Source: an uncultured Verrucomicrobiota bacterium
GTDB taxonomy: Bacteria > Verrucomicrobiota > Kiritimatiellia > Kiritimatiellales > Tichowtungiaceae
DNA: 64,000 nt
Reading direction: 5' to 3'
Assembly (NCBI GenBank): GCA_903831085.1
Contig: CAIKWE010000060.1
Location: 1-64,000, forward strand
Shown here: positions 43,755 through 52,739 of the stretch, piece by piece
Position numbering within the stretch: the first letter of the stretch is position 1
Layout: every line of letters begins with the position of its first letter
Position numbers and translations under genes: made by a program
Notes under the pieces: model-generated
What the model was told of the DNA's origin: nothing
Database searches by the model: none
What the model saw: only the letters and a program-made list of their open reading frames with translations

Positions 43755-44900
43755 ATGAGCACTAAAATTCCTTTCAATAAGCCGTTTATTATCGGCAAAG
43801 AGCTGGAGTATATCACTCAGGCGGTGGAGCTGGGCCATTTGTCCGGTGACGGCCAGTTCACTAAAAAATGCCATGCCTGGATGGAGCAGAAGTTTGGTGC
43901 GGAAAAAGTGCTGCTGACCCATTCCTGCACCGCGGCGCTCGAGATGGCGGCTATTCTGGCAGATATTCGGCCCGGCGATGAGGTGATTCTTCCGTCCTAT
44001 ACCTTTGTTTCGACCGCCAATGCCTTTGTTCTTCGCGGCGCTGTGCCGGTTTGGTGTGATATTCGGCAAGACACCTTGAATATCGACGAGACGAAAATTG
44101 AGGCCCTGATTACTAAAAAGACCAAAGTCATTGTGCCGGTGCATTATGCAGGAGTCGGTTGCGAAATGGATACGATTATGGAAATCGCCGGGCGGCACAA
44201 TCTGCTGGTGATTGAGGATGCGGCACAGGCGGTCAACGCCACTTACAAAAGTCGCTATCTCGGCACCATTGGGCATTTTGGGTGCTATAGCTTTCATGAA
44301 ACCAAAAACTTTATTTCCGGCGAAGGCGGCGCACTGGTTATTAACGACGCCCGGTTTGTCGAACGGGCCGAAATTATCCGGGAGAAGGGCACTAACCGGG
44401 CCAAGTTTTTCCGGGGACAGGTGGATAAATATACCTGGGTGGATTGCGGCTCCTCGTTTCTTCCCTCCGAGCTGACCGCCGCCTTCTTGTATGCCCAACT
44501 CGAAGAGGCGGAGAATATCAGTCAAAGGCGGCTAACTATCTGGAATGCTTATCGCCAAGGGTTAAAACCGCTGGAAGATGCAGGGCGGTTGAGACTCCCG
44601 GTTATTCCGTCGCACTGCGGACACAACGCCCACATGTTCTACATCATTCTGCCGACGGCGGAACGGCGGGATGCGCTGATGGCCGCCCTGAAAGAGCAGG
44701 ATATCCTCTCGGTGTTTCACTACATTCCATTGCACACCGCGCCGATGGGAAGCAGAGTTCAGCCCGCCGTGCCCGAACTGCCGGTTACTGAAGAGATTGC
44801 CCCGCGCCTTCTGCGCCTGCCGATGTTTTTTGAACTGACACGAGCGGAGCAGGAGACCATCTGCGCAGCGATTTGTCGATGGGAGTCCGCTGATGTTTAA
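43755..44900 (+). CDS. PLP aminotransferase for dTDP-4-amino-4,6-dideoxyhexose (RffA/WecE-like)
   Basis: The 381-residue DegT/DnrJ-family enzyme opens with IPFNKPFIIGKELEYITQAV, characteristic of RffA/WecE. PLP-binding features are EDAAQAV and the catalytic Lys in CYSFHETKNFISGEGGAL (T-K). The likely reaction is glutamate-dependent amination of dTDP-4-keto-6-deoxyglucose, giving dTDP-Fuc4N. The substrate can come from rmlAB in the same locus. Together with the GNAT gene at 42785 this makes an N-acyl-Fuc4N-type donor plausible. The start at 43755 avoids four extra in-frame residues from a TTG. Confidence 0.85.
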   Translation: MSTKIPFNKPFIIGKELEYITQAVELGHLSGDGQFTKKCHAWMEQKFGAEKVLLTHSCTAALEMAAILADIRPGDEVILPSYTFVSTANAFVLRGAVPVWCDIRQDTLNIDETKIEALITKKTKVIVPVHYAGVGCEMDTIMEIAGRHNLLVIEDAAQAVNATYKSRYLGTIGHFGCYSFHETKNFISGEGGALVINDARFVERAEIIREKGTNRAKFFRGQVDKYTWVDCGSSFLPSELTAAFLYAQLEEAENISQRRLTIWNAYRQGLKPLEDAGRLRLPVIPSHCGHNAHMFYIILPTAERRDALMAALKEQDILSVFHYIPLHTAPMGSRVQPAVPELPVTEEIAPRLLRLPMFFELTRAEQETICAAICRWESADV

Positions 44901-46536
44901 AAAGTACGGAACACCATTGTTTTGGTTGTTTTGTGTGATACTTGCCGCATCACGCTTTATCGGCCTTGGATTTGCGCCTCTTCGTTATGATGAGTCGCAT
45001 CAATTGATTCGTGCCGCTGATTGTGTTGAGAAAATGAATAGGGATTTAGGAGGCCTGCAGGCGGTCTTTAGTGACCCATCAATAATATTCCATGCCTTAT
45101 CTGTCAGCCTCTTCGGAGCGACCGAATTTGCGACACGCTTGCCCGTGGTTATTCAGGGACTGTTTATCTGTTTGTTTGCCTACTTCACCGCCCGGCGTTT
45201 CGTTGGGGAGAAAGAGGCCCGCTGGATCTTGCTGGTTTCAATGATCCTGCCCTTCATCTTTGCATACTCGAGGTATGCGCAATACGATATTGGGCAAACC
45301 TTTTATTTTACCATGGGTTTGTACGCGCTGTTCTGCTGGATATTTGATCAGAAATCCTGGGGGCGCTGGTGTGCGCCGGCATTATTCGCTCTGGCTTTCC
45401 TTTCCAAATATAATGCGATCATAATGCAAGGGGTCGTGTTGGGATCCTATCTGTTATGCGGGTTGAGGCAGAAATCTAGATGGTGGGCGTGCATCGAAAA
45501 TGTTTTTTTAACCGGTATTTTCATTTTGTTATTCTCCTTAAATCAGCTTTCTGAGTTTATCGCTGATTTGTTGGGATGGGTGTCGGTGCTTTTTTCCAGT
45601 AGGAATGAAACCGTGGCGTTGGGGATGGGAAATTCAATTTTAACCGTTTTTGGCTACCATTTTATTGCATTCTCCGGGCTGTTTTTTATTGCGGTCATCT
45701 GGGGGCTGGTTCGTCTAAAAAAACAGAGTGAGCCGTTAAGAGTCATTATTCTGACCGTTTTGTTTTACCTTGTGGCGGTTGCTCTTCAGGGACGGGTGCA
45801 GATGCGCTATTTGTGCCTGATAATTGCGCCGGGTTCTGTTCTGGTTGGATTGGCTCTGATGAAACTGGCAGAGATGAAGCGCGTCTGGGCCTGGGTATTG
45901 ATTGGACTGTCAGCCGGGCAGTGCGTGTATGAGTATGGCTGTTATTACGCCTTTGAAACCGCCGGGGTTCCTTACAGAGAGGTGCGCATCGAGCTGGAGA
46001 AATTGGAAAAGGAGGCCTCAGCGATTTATCTGCCTGTAAATTTTCCGTTAAATTACGCAGGAATTTATCAGTTGGAGTTCATGGCCGCAATGGACGGCGT
46101 GAAGGATTCTCAAAAAGCGAAAGTGTATCACATTGATCTGCATCCGCTTCCGTATGCAGAGGTGGCGACCTATAATTATCCGAGTCGATTGAGACTCCAG
46201 CAAGTCATCCAGACACTCCCTTTTGTTTTTAAAGATCAAGGGGTGGCGGGTGTTCGTGATGCGGGATTGTCTTTTGTCGAAAGCGAGAGGCGGGGAAAAC
46301 CAAAAAGGGAGAGCCTCTCTCTGGAGCAGTTTTTCGAGGATTCCCGCATTTCTGAAAATGCATATTTTCTAAAAATGGAGCAGGCCCTTCCCATGTATCC
46401 CGATCTAACCTCCTTGATCCGATTTGATGCCGAGGAGGTCGGGTGCAGTGAAAATGTGAGACGGGTGTTTTACTTTTCGGCACGGAATGTTCCGTGTGCG
46501 GTTTTGTATAGTAAGAAAAAAACAGGTGGAACTTGA
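44893..46536 (+). CDS. ArnT-like polytopic glycosyltransferase (PMT superfamily)
   Basis: The 547-residue membrane protein has about ten helices and an early extracytoplasmic Asp-Glu (GFAPLRYDESHQLIRAAD), the catalytic position of GT39/GT83 enzymes such as PMT and ArnT, followed by an acidic-rich periplasmic loop. A soluble C-terminal domain of about 150 residues follows. It should transfer a sugar from a polyprenyl-phosphate carrier to lipid A, a glycan or a protein. Its place next to the half-SMR genes and polyprenyl-phosphate glycosyltransferases supports an Arn-like modification route. The start overlaps the aminotransferase gene by eight bases. Confidence 0.8.
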   Translation: MFKKYGTPLFWLFCVILAASRFIGLGFAPLRYDESHQLIRAADCVEKMNRDLGGLQAVFSDPSIIFHALSVSLFGATEFATRLPVVIQGLFICLFAYFTARRFVGEKEARWILLVSMILPFIFAYSRYAQYDIGQTFYFTMGLYALFCWIFDQKSWGRWCAPALFALAFLSKYNAIIMQGVVLGSYLLCGLRQKSRWWACIENVFLTGIFILLFSLNQLSEFIADLLGWVSVLFSSRNETVALGMGNSILTVFGYHFIAFSGLFFIAVIWGLVRLKKQSEPLRVIILTVLFYLVAVALQGRVQMRYLCLIIAPGSVLVGLALMKLAEMKRVWAWVLIGLSAGQCVYEYGCYYAFETAGVPYREVRIELEKLEKEASAIYLPVNFPLNYAGIYQLEFMAAMDGVKDSQKAKVYHIDLHPLPYAEVATYNYPSRLRLQQVIQTLPFVFKDQGVAGVRDAGLSFVESERRGKPKRESLSLEQFFEDSRISENAYFLKMEQALPMYPDLTSLIRFDAEEVGCSENVRRVFYFSARNVPCAVLYSKKKTGGT

Positions 46537-46653
46537 CTGCGGAGGAAATGGGCTCCGATTTTGCCGGAGGCTAAAGGGGGCTCTTGTCACCGAGCTGATC
46601 TCGTGCGGTTACGGTAAGATTTCAGTCTGGGTAATCGAAAAATCGTATGAGGC

Positions 46654-46770
46654 ATGAAGACCTTCCGTGGGGATGAAGAAACCTTTTTCAGCCGGGATTC
46701 TGGGTTATGTTGCCGTGCGTTGCAATCTCCGGGAGCCAAGGCGAAAGTAGTCATGCCGGAGCCGGCCGTG
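46654..46770 (+). pseudogene. Glycosyltransferase N-terminal remnant, copy 2
   Basis: A short frame reads FRGDEETFFSRDSGLCCRAL and GAKAKVVMPEPAVEY, nearly the same as copy 1 at 36940-37277 at DNA and protein level. Only the first 40 codons remain before it runs into the next gene. This marks a duplicated and truncated glycosyltransferase start upstream of the ColC-like gene. Confidence 0.6.
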
Positions 46771-46792
46771 GAATATCGGAGAGGACTGATAA

Positions 46793-47722
46793 ATGCGAAT
46801 AATGATCACTGGCGCCAATGGAATGGTTGGCAAAAACATTCTCGAACAGGCCGCCACAGAGAAATATAAAGTTTTCGCGCCGTTGCGCGGTGAACTGGAT
46901 CTGTCCAATTCTGTTGCGGTTGATGAATACGTGTCTCGGATAAAACCGGATATGGTTATTCATACGGCCGGGAAAGTCGGCGGCATTCAGGCGAATATGC
47001 GCGAGCCGGTTAACTTCCTTTTGGAGAATCTGGATATGGGACGGAATATCGTTTGGGCCGCGCGTAAGTGCGGAGTCAAACGACTCATCAATCTGGCCAG
47101 CTCGTGTATCTATCCGCGCAATGCGGCTAATCCGCTTAAAGAGGAAATGATCCTGCAGGGCGAACTGGAACCGACCAACGAAGGCTATGCCTTGGCAAAG
47201 ATCGCGGTCTCCAGACTCTGCTCTTATATCTCCCGGGAAAATCCGGAGTTCCAATACAAAACCCTCATTCCCTGCAACCTGTACGGGCGCTGGGATAAAT
47301 TCGCGCCGGTGCATTCGCACATGATACCGGCCGTGATACGCAAACTGCATCTGGCTGTACTCGCCGGGGACAAAACAGTGGAGATTTGGGGCGACGGTAT
47401 GGCCCGTCGCGAGTTTATGTACGCCGGGGATGTCGCTGACTGCATATACAGAGCGGTTGAAAAATTTGATACGATGCCGGATCTTATGAATGTGGGACTT
47501 GGGAATGACTACTCCATCAACGATTATTATCAGGTTGCGGCCGAAGTCGTGGGCTACAAAGGATCCTTCACCCACGACCTGACAAAACCGGTCGGCATGG
47601 CCCGCAAGCTGGTGGATATTTCCCGCATGACAACCTGGGGCTGGAAACCCGCCACATCCCTGACGGATGGTCTGGCCGCCACCTATGAATTTTTTAAAGC
47701 CAATAACGGAGATAAAAAATGA
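46793..47722 (+). CDS. GDP-colitose synthase-like epimerase/reductase (ColC/Fcl-like)
   Basis: The 309-residue SDR is of the GDP-fucose synthase type: IMITGANGMVGKNILEQA, KVGGIQANM, LASSCIYPRNAANP and EGYALAKIAVSRL (Y-x-x-x-K), with CNLYGRWDKF. The true Fcl is already present at 29680. Because the next gene is a ColD-type sugar 3-dehydratase, this copy is best read as ColC, which epimerises and reduces GDP-4-keto-3,6-dideoxymannose to GDP-L-colitose. This is inference from context; Fcl activity is the alternative. Confidence 0.7.
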   Translation: MRIMITGANGMVGKNILEQAATEKYKVFAPLRGELDLSNSVAVDEYVSRIKPDMVIHTAGKVGGIQANMREPVNFLLENLDMGRNIVWAARKCGVKRLINLASSCIYPRNAANPLKEEMILQGELEPTNEGYALAKIAVSRLCSYISRENPEFQYKTLIPCNLYGRWDKFAPVHSHMIPAVIRKLHLAVLAGDKTVEIWGDGMARREFMYAGDVADCIYRAVEKFDTMPDLMNVGLGNDYSINDYYQVAAEVVGYKGSFTHDLTKPVGMARKLVDISRMTTWGWKPATSLTDGLAATYEFFKANNGDKK

Positions 47723-48894
47723 TACCTCTGATGAAGAATACGTTCCTGAACGAGTACGAAACCAAGAAGGAGCTGGTTGATTTCATACTCAAAGCCAAAA
47801 TCCTCAGCATGGGCGAGAAGTGTCTGGAGTTTGAAAAGGCCTTCGCCAAGGTGCAGGGCCGTAAACACTGCATACTTTTTAACAGCGGCGGAAGCGCCAA
47901 CCTGGCTTTGCTGCAGGCGCTTAAAAACCTCGGGCGGCTCAAGGACGGCGATTCCGTCGGCTTTTCGGCGCTGACTTGGTCCACCAACGTGATGCCGATT
48001 CTACAGCTGGGTATGAAAGCCGTGCCGGTGGACTGCGAAGTGCAGTCGCTTAACTGCATGGCGCACAACCTGACCGAAACGCTCAAGACGAAAAAGCTCA
48101 ATGCCTTTTTCATCACCAACGCGCTGGGCTTTGCCGGCAACCTGAGCGAGATCCGCGAGGTTTGCAAAAAGAACGGCGTGCTTCTTATCGAGGACAACTG
48201 CGAATCACTCGGCACGGCCCTCCCGGAAGGTAGAACCGGCAACTTCGGTCAGGCCTCCACCTTCTCGTTCTTCGTGGCACACCATATGTCCACCATTGAA
48301 GGCGGGTGCGCCTGCACCGACGACGACGAGCTGGACGAAATGCTCCGCATTACCCGCGCCAACGGCTGGGACAGAAACCTGCAGTTTTCCGCACAGCGCC
48401 GGTTGCGCGAGAAACACGGGGTCAAAAGCGAATTTGAGGCGAAGTATACTTTCTACGATCTGGGATTTAACATGCGTCCCACGGAGATAACGGGCTTCCT
48501 TGGACTTTCACAGCTGAAGTACCTTGCGGACAACTGCGAGGTTCGCCAGAAGAACTACCTGACCCTTGAAGAAGAGGTGAACAACAATCCCGACCTGTTG
48601 CCGATCAAGCGGGGGCATCTTTCCTTTATCTCAAACTTCGCCTTTCCCGTAATTTGTAAAAACAAAGAATTGCGCAGCAACTATATGGAGCAATTCTCCG
48701 GTAACGGCGTGGAGATCCGCCCCGTAATAGCCGGCAATATGCAGCGCCAGCCGTTCTACGCCAAGTACGTGGCGGAAACCTTCGACCTGAAAGGTGCGGA
48801 ATTCCTCCACGAATGCGGATTCTACTTTGGCAATTATCCGGAACTGACGGAGTCTGACCTGGATATGCTCAAGAGCTGTCTGCGGAAGTATTAA
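47719..48894 (+). CDS. GDP-4-keto-6-deoxymannose 3-dehydratase-like (ColD type)
   Basis: The 391-residue DegT-fold PLP enzyme has, in place of the Lys of aminotransferases, His188-His189 in SFFVAHHMSTIEGGC. In E. coli ColD the catalytic base is a His at this very position (H188), which turns the enzyme into a C3-deoxygenating dehydratase. It shares the E-D-N-C-E loop and a large PLP fold with these enzymes. With Gmd upstream in the locus it should yield GDP-4-keto-3,6-dideoxymannose, for colitose. The ATG overlaps the preceding stop. Confidence 0.75.
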   Translation: MIPLMKNTFLNEYETKKELVDFILKAKILSMGEKCLEFEKAFAKVQGRKHCILFNSGGSANLALLQALKNLGRLKDGDSVGFSALTWSTNVMPILQLGMKAVPVDCEVQSLNCMAHNLTETLKTKKLNAFFITNALGFAGNLSEIREVCKKNGVLLIEDNCESLGTALPEGRTGNFGQASTFSFFVAHHMSTIEGGCACTDDDELDEMLRITRANGWDRNLQFSAQRRLREKHGVKSEFEAKYTFYDLGFNMRPTEITGFLGLSQLKYLADNCEVRQKNYLTLEEEVNNNPDLLPIKRGHLSFISNFAFPVICKNKELRSNYMEQFSGNGVEIRPVIAGNMQRQPFYAKYVAETFDLKGAEFLHECGFYFGNYPELTESDLDMLKSCLRKY

Positions 48895-48973
48895 TCCGCT
48901 AAAAAGAGCGATGCGATGATTCAATAATGAAGCGGATCGTTCCAATGTGTCAGAAAAATTGAGGATTTTAACC

Positions 48974-50125
48974 ATGTCATTTAACTCTATTCGACGAGCG
49001 ATAGCAAAATTCGTCTTGAAAGGCGCTTTTCTCAGATGGTGGTGCCATCGGAAAAGCCTGCTGGTAGAGGATCTTTGCCTGCGCAAGATAATAGAGATGT
49101 CAAAGCAGGTGCCGAACGAAATACCTCGCCCGAAAACGGCCCCAAAGCAGCAGCTCCGAAAACTTCTTTTCATTGCTGACGTGATGTGGGAGAAGAACGA
49201 ACTTATCCCTGAGCTTGAAAAAATCTGCACAGTCGAGGCCTTGGATATTCACTCGGCTCTACAAAATCTACCAGCTGAAAAGGCTGCACCTGCTGTTGCT
49301 CGAGCGGTTGAAAAATTCCTTCATGAAAATCGTTCTGAAAACCCGGATGCCATTTTCTTTTATGCCAAAGGGAATCATCTTTCCGAAGATGTGTTTTCTC
49401 TCCTTCGGAAAAAATGCTCCGGCCCGTTAATCGGCATGAATCTTGACGACAAAGTGGCTTTTTGGCCTTATGAGGTTTATCGCAATGGGGAGAGCTATCG
49501 TAAATGGACGAAGCATTTCGATTTAAATCTAACGGACGAAAAGACGGCCATCAGTTGGTATAAGGAGGCGGGGGCTGCATGCCTTTACATTCCGCCGGCA
49601 ATGCGACTGCCGACGGGGCTGAAAATGCCAACCAGCACTAACTTCAAGTATCCTTTGAGTTTCGTTGGATCACCCAAGCCCGACCGTGAAATTATTATTT
49701 CAAAGCTTCAATCCTACGATATTCCTATTTCCCTTTTCGGAAAAGGGTGGCCGGGATCGCTCTGGGAGTCCGACACGGCAAGTATTTATCGATCAAGCCA
49801 AATTAATCTTGGTATTGGAATGATTTCGCCGAACCTTACACATCTCAAGAATCGCGACTTCGAGTGTCCGGGTTCTGGGGCCTGCTATTTGACTACTTTC
49901 AACTGGGAGCTCGCCGAGTGGTGGGATATCGGCAAAGAAATCCTTTGCTACCGAAACACGGAAGAACTCATTGAGATTGTTTCATGGTATCGAAACCGTC
50001 CGGAAGACTGTCTGGCAATTGCTCAGGCGGCGTGGAATCGCGCCATCCGTGAACACACATGGGAAATCCGCTTCAGAGACATATTCGGTCGGTTAGGCTT
50101 TCGCCTGCCGCCAAAAACAGCGTGA
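48974..50125 (+). CDS. CgeB-like glycosyltransferase
   Basis: The 383-residue protein has a GT-B C-terminal half of the CgeB/spore-coat type: YPLSFVGSPKPDREIIISKL, a nucleotide-side region SLFGKGWPGSLW, then INLGIGMISPNLTHLKNRDF and the F-E-C-P-G-S-G acidic motif, and a C-terminal E-H-T-W-x-x-R-F. It adds one sugar to the growing unit; donor and acceptor are unknown. The start at 48974 has GAGGA upstream; the in-frame GTG 27 bases before has no ribosome site. An N-terminal basic helical segment may bind the membrane. Confidence 0.75.
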   Translation: MSFNSIRRAIAKFVLKGAFLRWWCHRKSLLVEDLCLRKIIEMSKQVPNEIPRPKTAPKQQLRKLLFIADVMWEKNELIPELEKICTVEALDIHSALQNLPAEKAAPAVARAVEKFLHENRSENPDAIFFYAKGNHLSEDVFSLLRKKCSGPLIGMNLDDKVAFWPYEVYRNGESYRKWTKHFDLNLTDEKTAISWYKEAGAACLYIPPAMRLPTGLKMPTSTNFKYPLSFVGSPKPDREIIISKLQSYDIPISLFGKGWPGSLWESDTASIYRSSQINLGIGMISPNLTHLKNRDFECPGSGACYLTTFNWELAEWWDIGKEILCYRNTEELIEIVSWYRNRPEDCLAIAQAAWNRAIREHTWEIRFRDIFGRLGFRLPPKTA

Positions 50126-50431
50126 GGCGTTCTGGACGAGAAAGCCTCAAGCAGTTGAGCGAGGGGACGGATTTTAGTGTCTGCGGTGGTTTTTAACCAG
50201 ACTGCGCAAGCGTAGCTGTTATATGCGGGCCATGTCTGATAGGGAATTAACCAAACTGGTATTGATTTCTACAGAAGGCAACAAAGGGCAACAGAGGCAG
50301 TAAAAGCCAATCAACCCCGGTTTTAGTTTCATTCCAATCCCCCTTGGTTTTCCTTCGTTTCCTTCTGTTTAAAATATCAATCAGGTTGATTGTGGATGAG
50401 CGGCTGTAAAACATAAAAACGGGAGAACATA
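50126..50431. other. AT-rich intergenic region with short repeats
   Basis: No gene is seen. A purine-rich tandem stretch (about 50274-50300, CAGAAGGCAACAAAGGGCAA and on) and an inverted repeat CAATCA-GGT-TGATTG near 50377 stand here. The region is richer in A and T than the genes around it and separates two blocks of glycan genes. Confidence 0.4.
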
Positions 50432-51091
50432 ATGACGATACTTAAAAAAATAACGAATAGAGTCCACAACATCATAGACGTGTATCTATTACGTAAACCT
50501 TTGGCAAGATGGTATCAAGAGCGCGGGGACGAAACAGCAAGACTGGATTATCCACTAAATCAGACGAGTATTGTGTTCGATGTGGGCGGGTATGTAGGCG
50601 ACTACGCAGATGAGATTTATAAAAAATTCGGTTGCCGTATCTATATATTCGAACCCGTGCCTTTATTTTACGATCGATGTGTTAAGCGTTTCAGCGGCAA
50701 CTCATCAATCGCATGTTTTAATTATGGTTTAGCTGCGAGGTCTGGCCGACTGGAAATAAACGTGCATGATGAATCGTCGAGCTTCAAAAAAGAAGTCGAT
50801 GGGTCTGTAAAACAGCAGGCGGAACTTCGGTCCATTACAGAAGCTGTTGCTGATTTGGGAATAGAAAAGATCGACTTGATAAAAATAAATATCGAAGGCG
50901 GTGAGTTTGATTTGCTGCCAGCAATCATTGATTCAGGTCTGGTTAAACGCATCAAATATATTCAGGTTCAATTCCATAATTTTGATGCAAATGCGGCAGA
51001 TGCACGATCGCGGATTCGCAGTTTGCTTGAAAAAACACACCGCGAAATGTGGAACTATGAATTTGTATGGGAGAGTTGGGAGCTGCTTTGA
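50432..51091 (+). CDS. FkbM-family methyltransferase
   Basis: The 219-residue SAM-dependent methyltransferase shows FDVGGYVGDYADEIYKK (SAM loop), IYIFEPVP (acidic E) and DLIKINIEGGEFDLL, the hallmark of FkbM proteins, which methylate sugar hydroxyls in polysaccharide clusters. The target sugar cannot be told. The gene has lower GC than its neighbours, as does the region upstream, which may signal later acquisition. GGGAGAA precedes the ATG. Confidence 0.85.
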   Translation: MTILKKITNRVHNIIDVYLLRKPLARWYQERGDETARLDYPLNQTSIVFDVGGYVGDYADEIYKKFGCRIYIFEPVPLFYDRCVKRFSGNSSIACFNYGLAARSGRLEINVHDESSSFKKEVDGSVKQQAELRSITEAVADLGIEKIDLIKINIEGGEFDLLPAIIDSGLVKRIKYIQVQFHNFDANAADARSRIRSLLEKTHREMWNYEFVWESWELL

Positions 51092-51179
51092 TTTTGTCTC
51101 GGGGCGGAGGAGTCCATGTCGTTTTAGGAAATGGCGTAGCCGCTGGAAGATTTGTGACGCAGGCTTCCCGGCTGGTGCT

Positions 51180-51203
51180 AAGGCAGGCAAGGATGCCTGC
51201 CTT
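51180..51203. repeat. Perfect 9-6-9 inverted repeat (REP-like)
   Basis: AAGGCAGGC and GCCTGCCTT pair across AAGGAT between the FkbM gene and the flippase gene. It may stabilise or attenuate the transcript. There is no T tract. Confidence 0.5.
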
Positions 51204-51270
51204 ACAGGTTGCTCCCAAAACAAGCGGTTGCAGTTTTTTATAAATCCACTCTATCGGATGAATTATCAAG

Positions 51271-52731
51271 ATGCCTGAAAGTCATAAATCGGTAACACTG
51301 CATAAGCACGCCAAGTCCGGGTGGCTGTGGTGCGGGATTGATCAGTTTGCAGAGCGGGGTTTGGCGATGATCGTCAGTTTGATACTGGCGCGCATCCTGG
51401 GTCCCTCCGCGTTCGGTTTGATTGCTTCGGTTTCCATTTTCTTTGGTGTCGCCTCGCAGCTTATAGATGGAGGGATTGGTCAGCGGGTGTTGCAAAAAGA
51501 AGAGGTCACGGATGATGATTGTTGCGCGCTGTTCTGGTGTACTGGGCTCGTAGCGTTGTTATGCAGCAGTCTGTTGATCCTCCTTTCCGGAATGATAGCC
51601 CGGTTTTATGGCAACCCGCAAATACAGCTCATTGTCATTGCCATGGCAGTAAATATTTTTTTGGCGAGCGCGAGCCGGGTGCAGGATCACCTGCTTATTC
51701 GGAATCTGCAGTTTCGTGTAGTATCCATCAGCAAAATCATATCAGTTATTGCCGGGTGTATCACCGGGCTGGTCATGGCGTTCTCGGGCTGCGGGATATG
51801 GTCGCTGGTCGGGCAGCTGCTCGTCGCTACTCTGGTCCGGGTCGGATATATTCTGGTCGTGATGCCGTGGCGTCCGTCAAAATGGCCGTCATGGGTTGCG
51901 GTTAAAGGATTGTATGAATACGGGTTGCCTGTTTTCTTTTCCTCGACGGTTAAAATCCTCGCTGATTCATTAATCAATGTGCTGGTTGCCAAACGCAGTT
52001 CGCTTGAAGCTCTTGGGTTTCTCGATCGGGGCCGGGTCGTGCCGCAAAACATTGGGAATTCTTTGGCGGGGATTTTCAGCCGGGTTAATTTTCCGGTACT
52101 GGCCAAGTTGCAATTTGATGAGATGGCCTTGCGTGAGACATACATCAAGTTCCTCCGTATTAGTTCGGCGATCTATTTTATGCTGATGACCGGTCTGGCC
52201 GTGTGTGCGCAAGATGTAATCCTTGTTCTCTTAGGTGCGAAATGGCTTTCCAGCGTCTGGTTTTTGCGGGCCAGTTGCGTGGTCTTTTCAATTTTTATGA
52301 TTTTCACGGCAAACACCGAATTGCTCCGTTCCAAAGGCCGGACAGGGTTGTTTTTCAAATACAATATGATTTCTGCCGGCTTCCAAATTGTCGGTATTTT
52401 GATAGGCATGTTCTGGGGAGTAAAAGGAATGGTCATCGGCGATATCGCGGCGCGCGGGCTGATTTGTATTCCGTTGGTGATGGTGGTCAGCAAAATCAGT
52501 CTGATAACAGTGCTTTGTCAACTTCGGGCACTTATACGTCCGCTGGCCGGGTCGGCGGTAGTCGCCGCAGGCTTGATGGCCGTTCGATTGACCGCACTGC
52601 CGCTGTGGCCGCGCTTCATTCTGTGCTGCATGACGGGCGCGGGGATCATTTTCCTATATTGGCGCACAAACGGCTTTAACCCTGCCGATCTTTTAGTTGC
52701 GAATCAAAGGGCGGATAAATTATATAAGTAA
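51271..52731 (+). CDS. Wzx-type polysaccharide flippase (MATE/PST superfamily)
   Basis: The 486-residue polytopic membrane protein of about 12 helices matches the WzxC/AmsL/TuaB group: LARILGPSAFGLIASVSIFF, GIGQRVLQKEEVTDDDCCAL, and the long loop around LDRGRVVPQNIGNSLAGIFS. It should move lipid-linked repeat units across the inner membrane. It is followed eight bases later by the polymerase/ligase-like gene. Confidence 0.88.
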   Translation: MPESHKSVTLHKHAKSGWLWCGIDQFAERGLAMIVSLILARILGPSAFGLIASVSIFFGVASQLIDGGIGQRVLQKEEVTDDDCCALFWCTGLVALLCSSLLILLSGMIARFYGNPQIQLIVIAMAVNIFLASASRVQDHLLIRNLQFRVVSISKIISVIAGCITGLVMAFSGCGIWSLVGQLLVATLVRVGYILVVMPWRPSKWPSWVAVKGLYEYGLPVFFSSTVKILADSLINVLVAKRSSLEALGFLDRGRVVPQNIGNSLAGIFSRVNFPVLAKLQFDEMALRETYIKFLRISSAIYFMLMTGLAVCAQDVILVLLGAKWLSSVWFLRASCVVFSIFMIFTANTELLRSKGRTGLFFKYNMISAGFQIVGILIGMFWGVKGMVIGDIAARGLICIPLVMVVSKISLITVLCQLRALIRPLAGSAVVAAGLMAVRLTALPLWPRFILCCMTGAGIIFLYWRTNGFNPADLLVANQRADKLYK

Positions 52732-52739
52732 GCAAGGCG

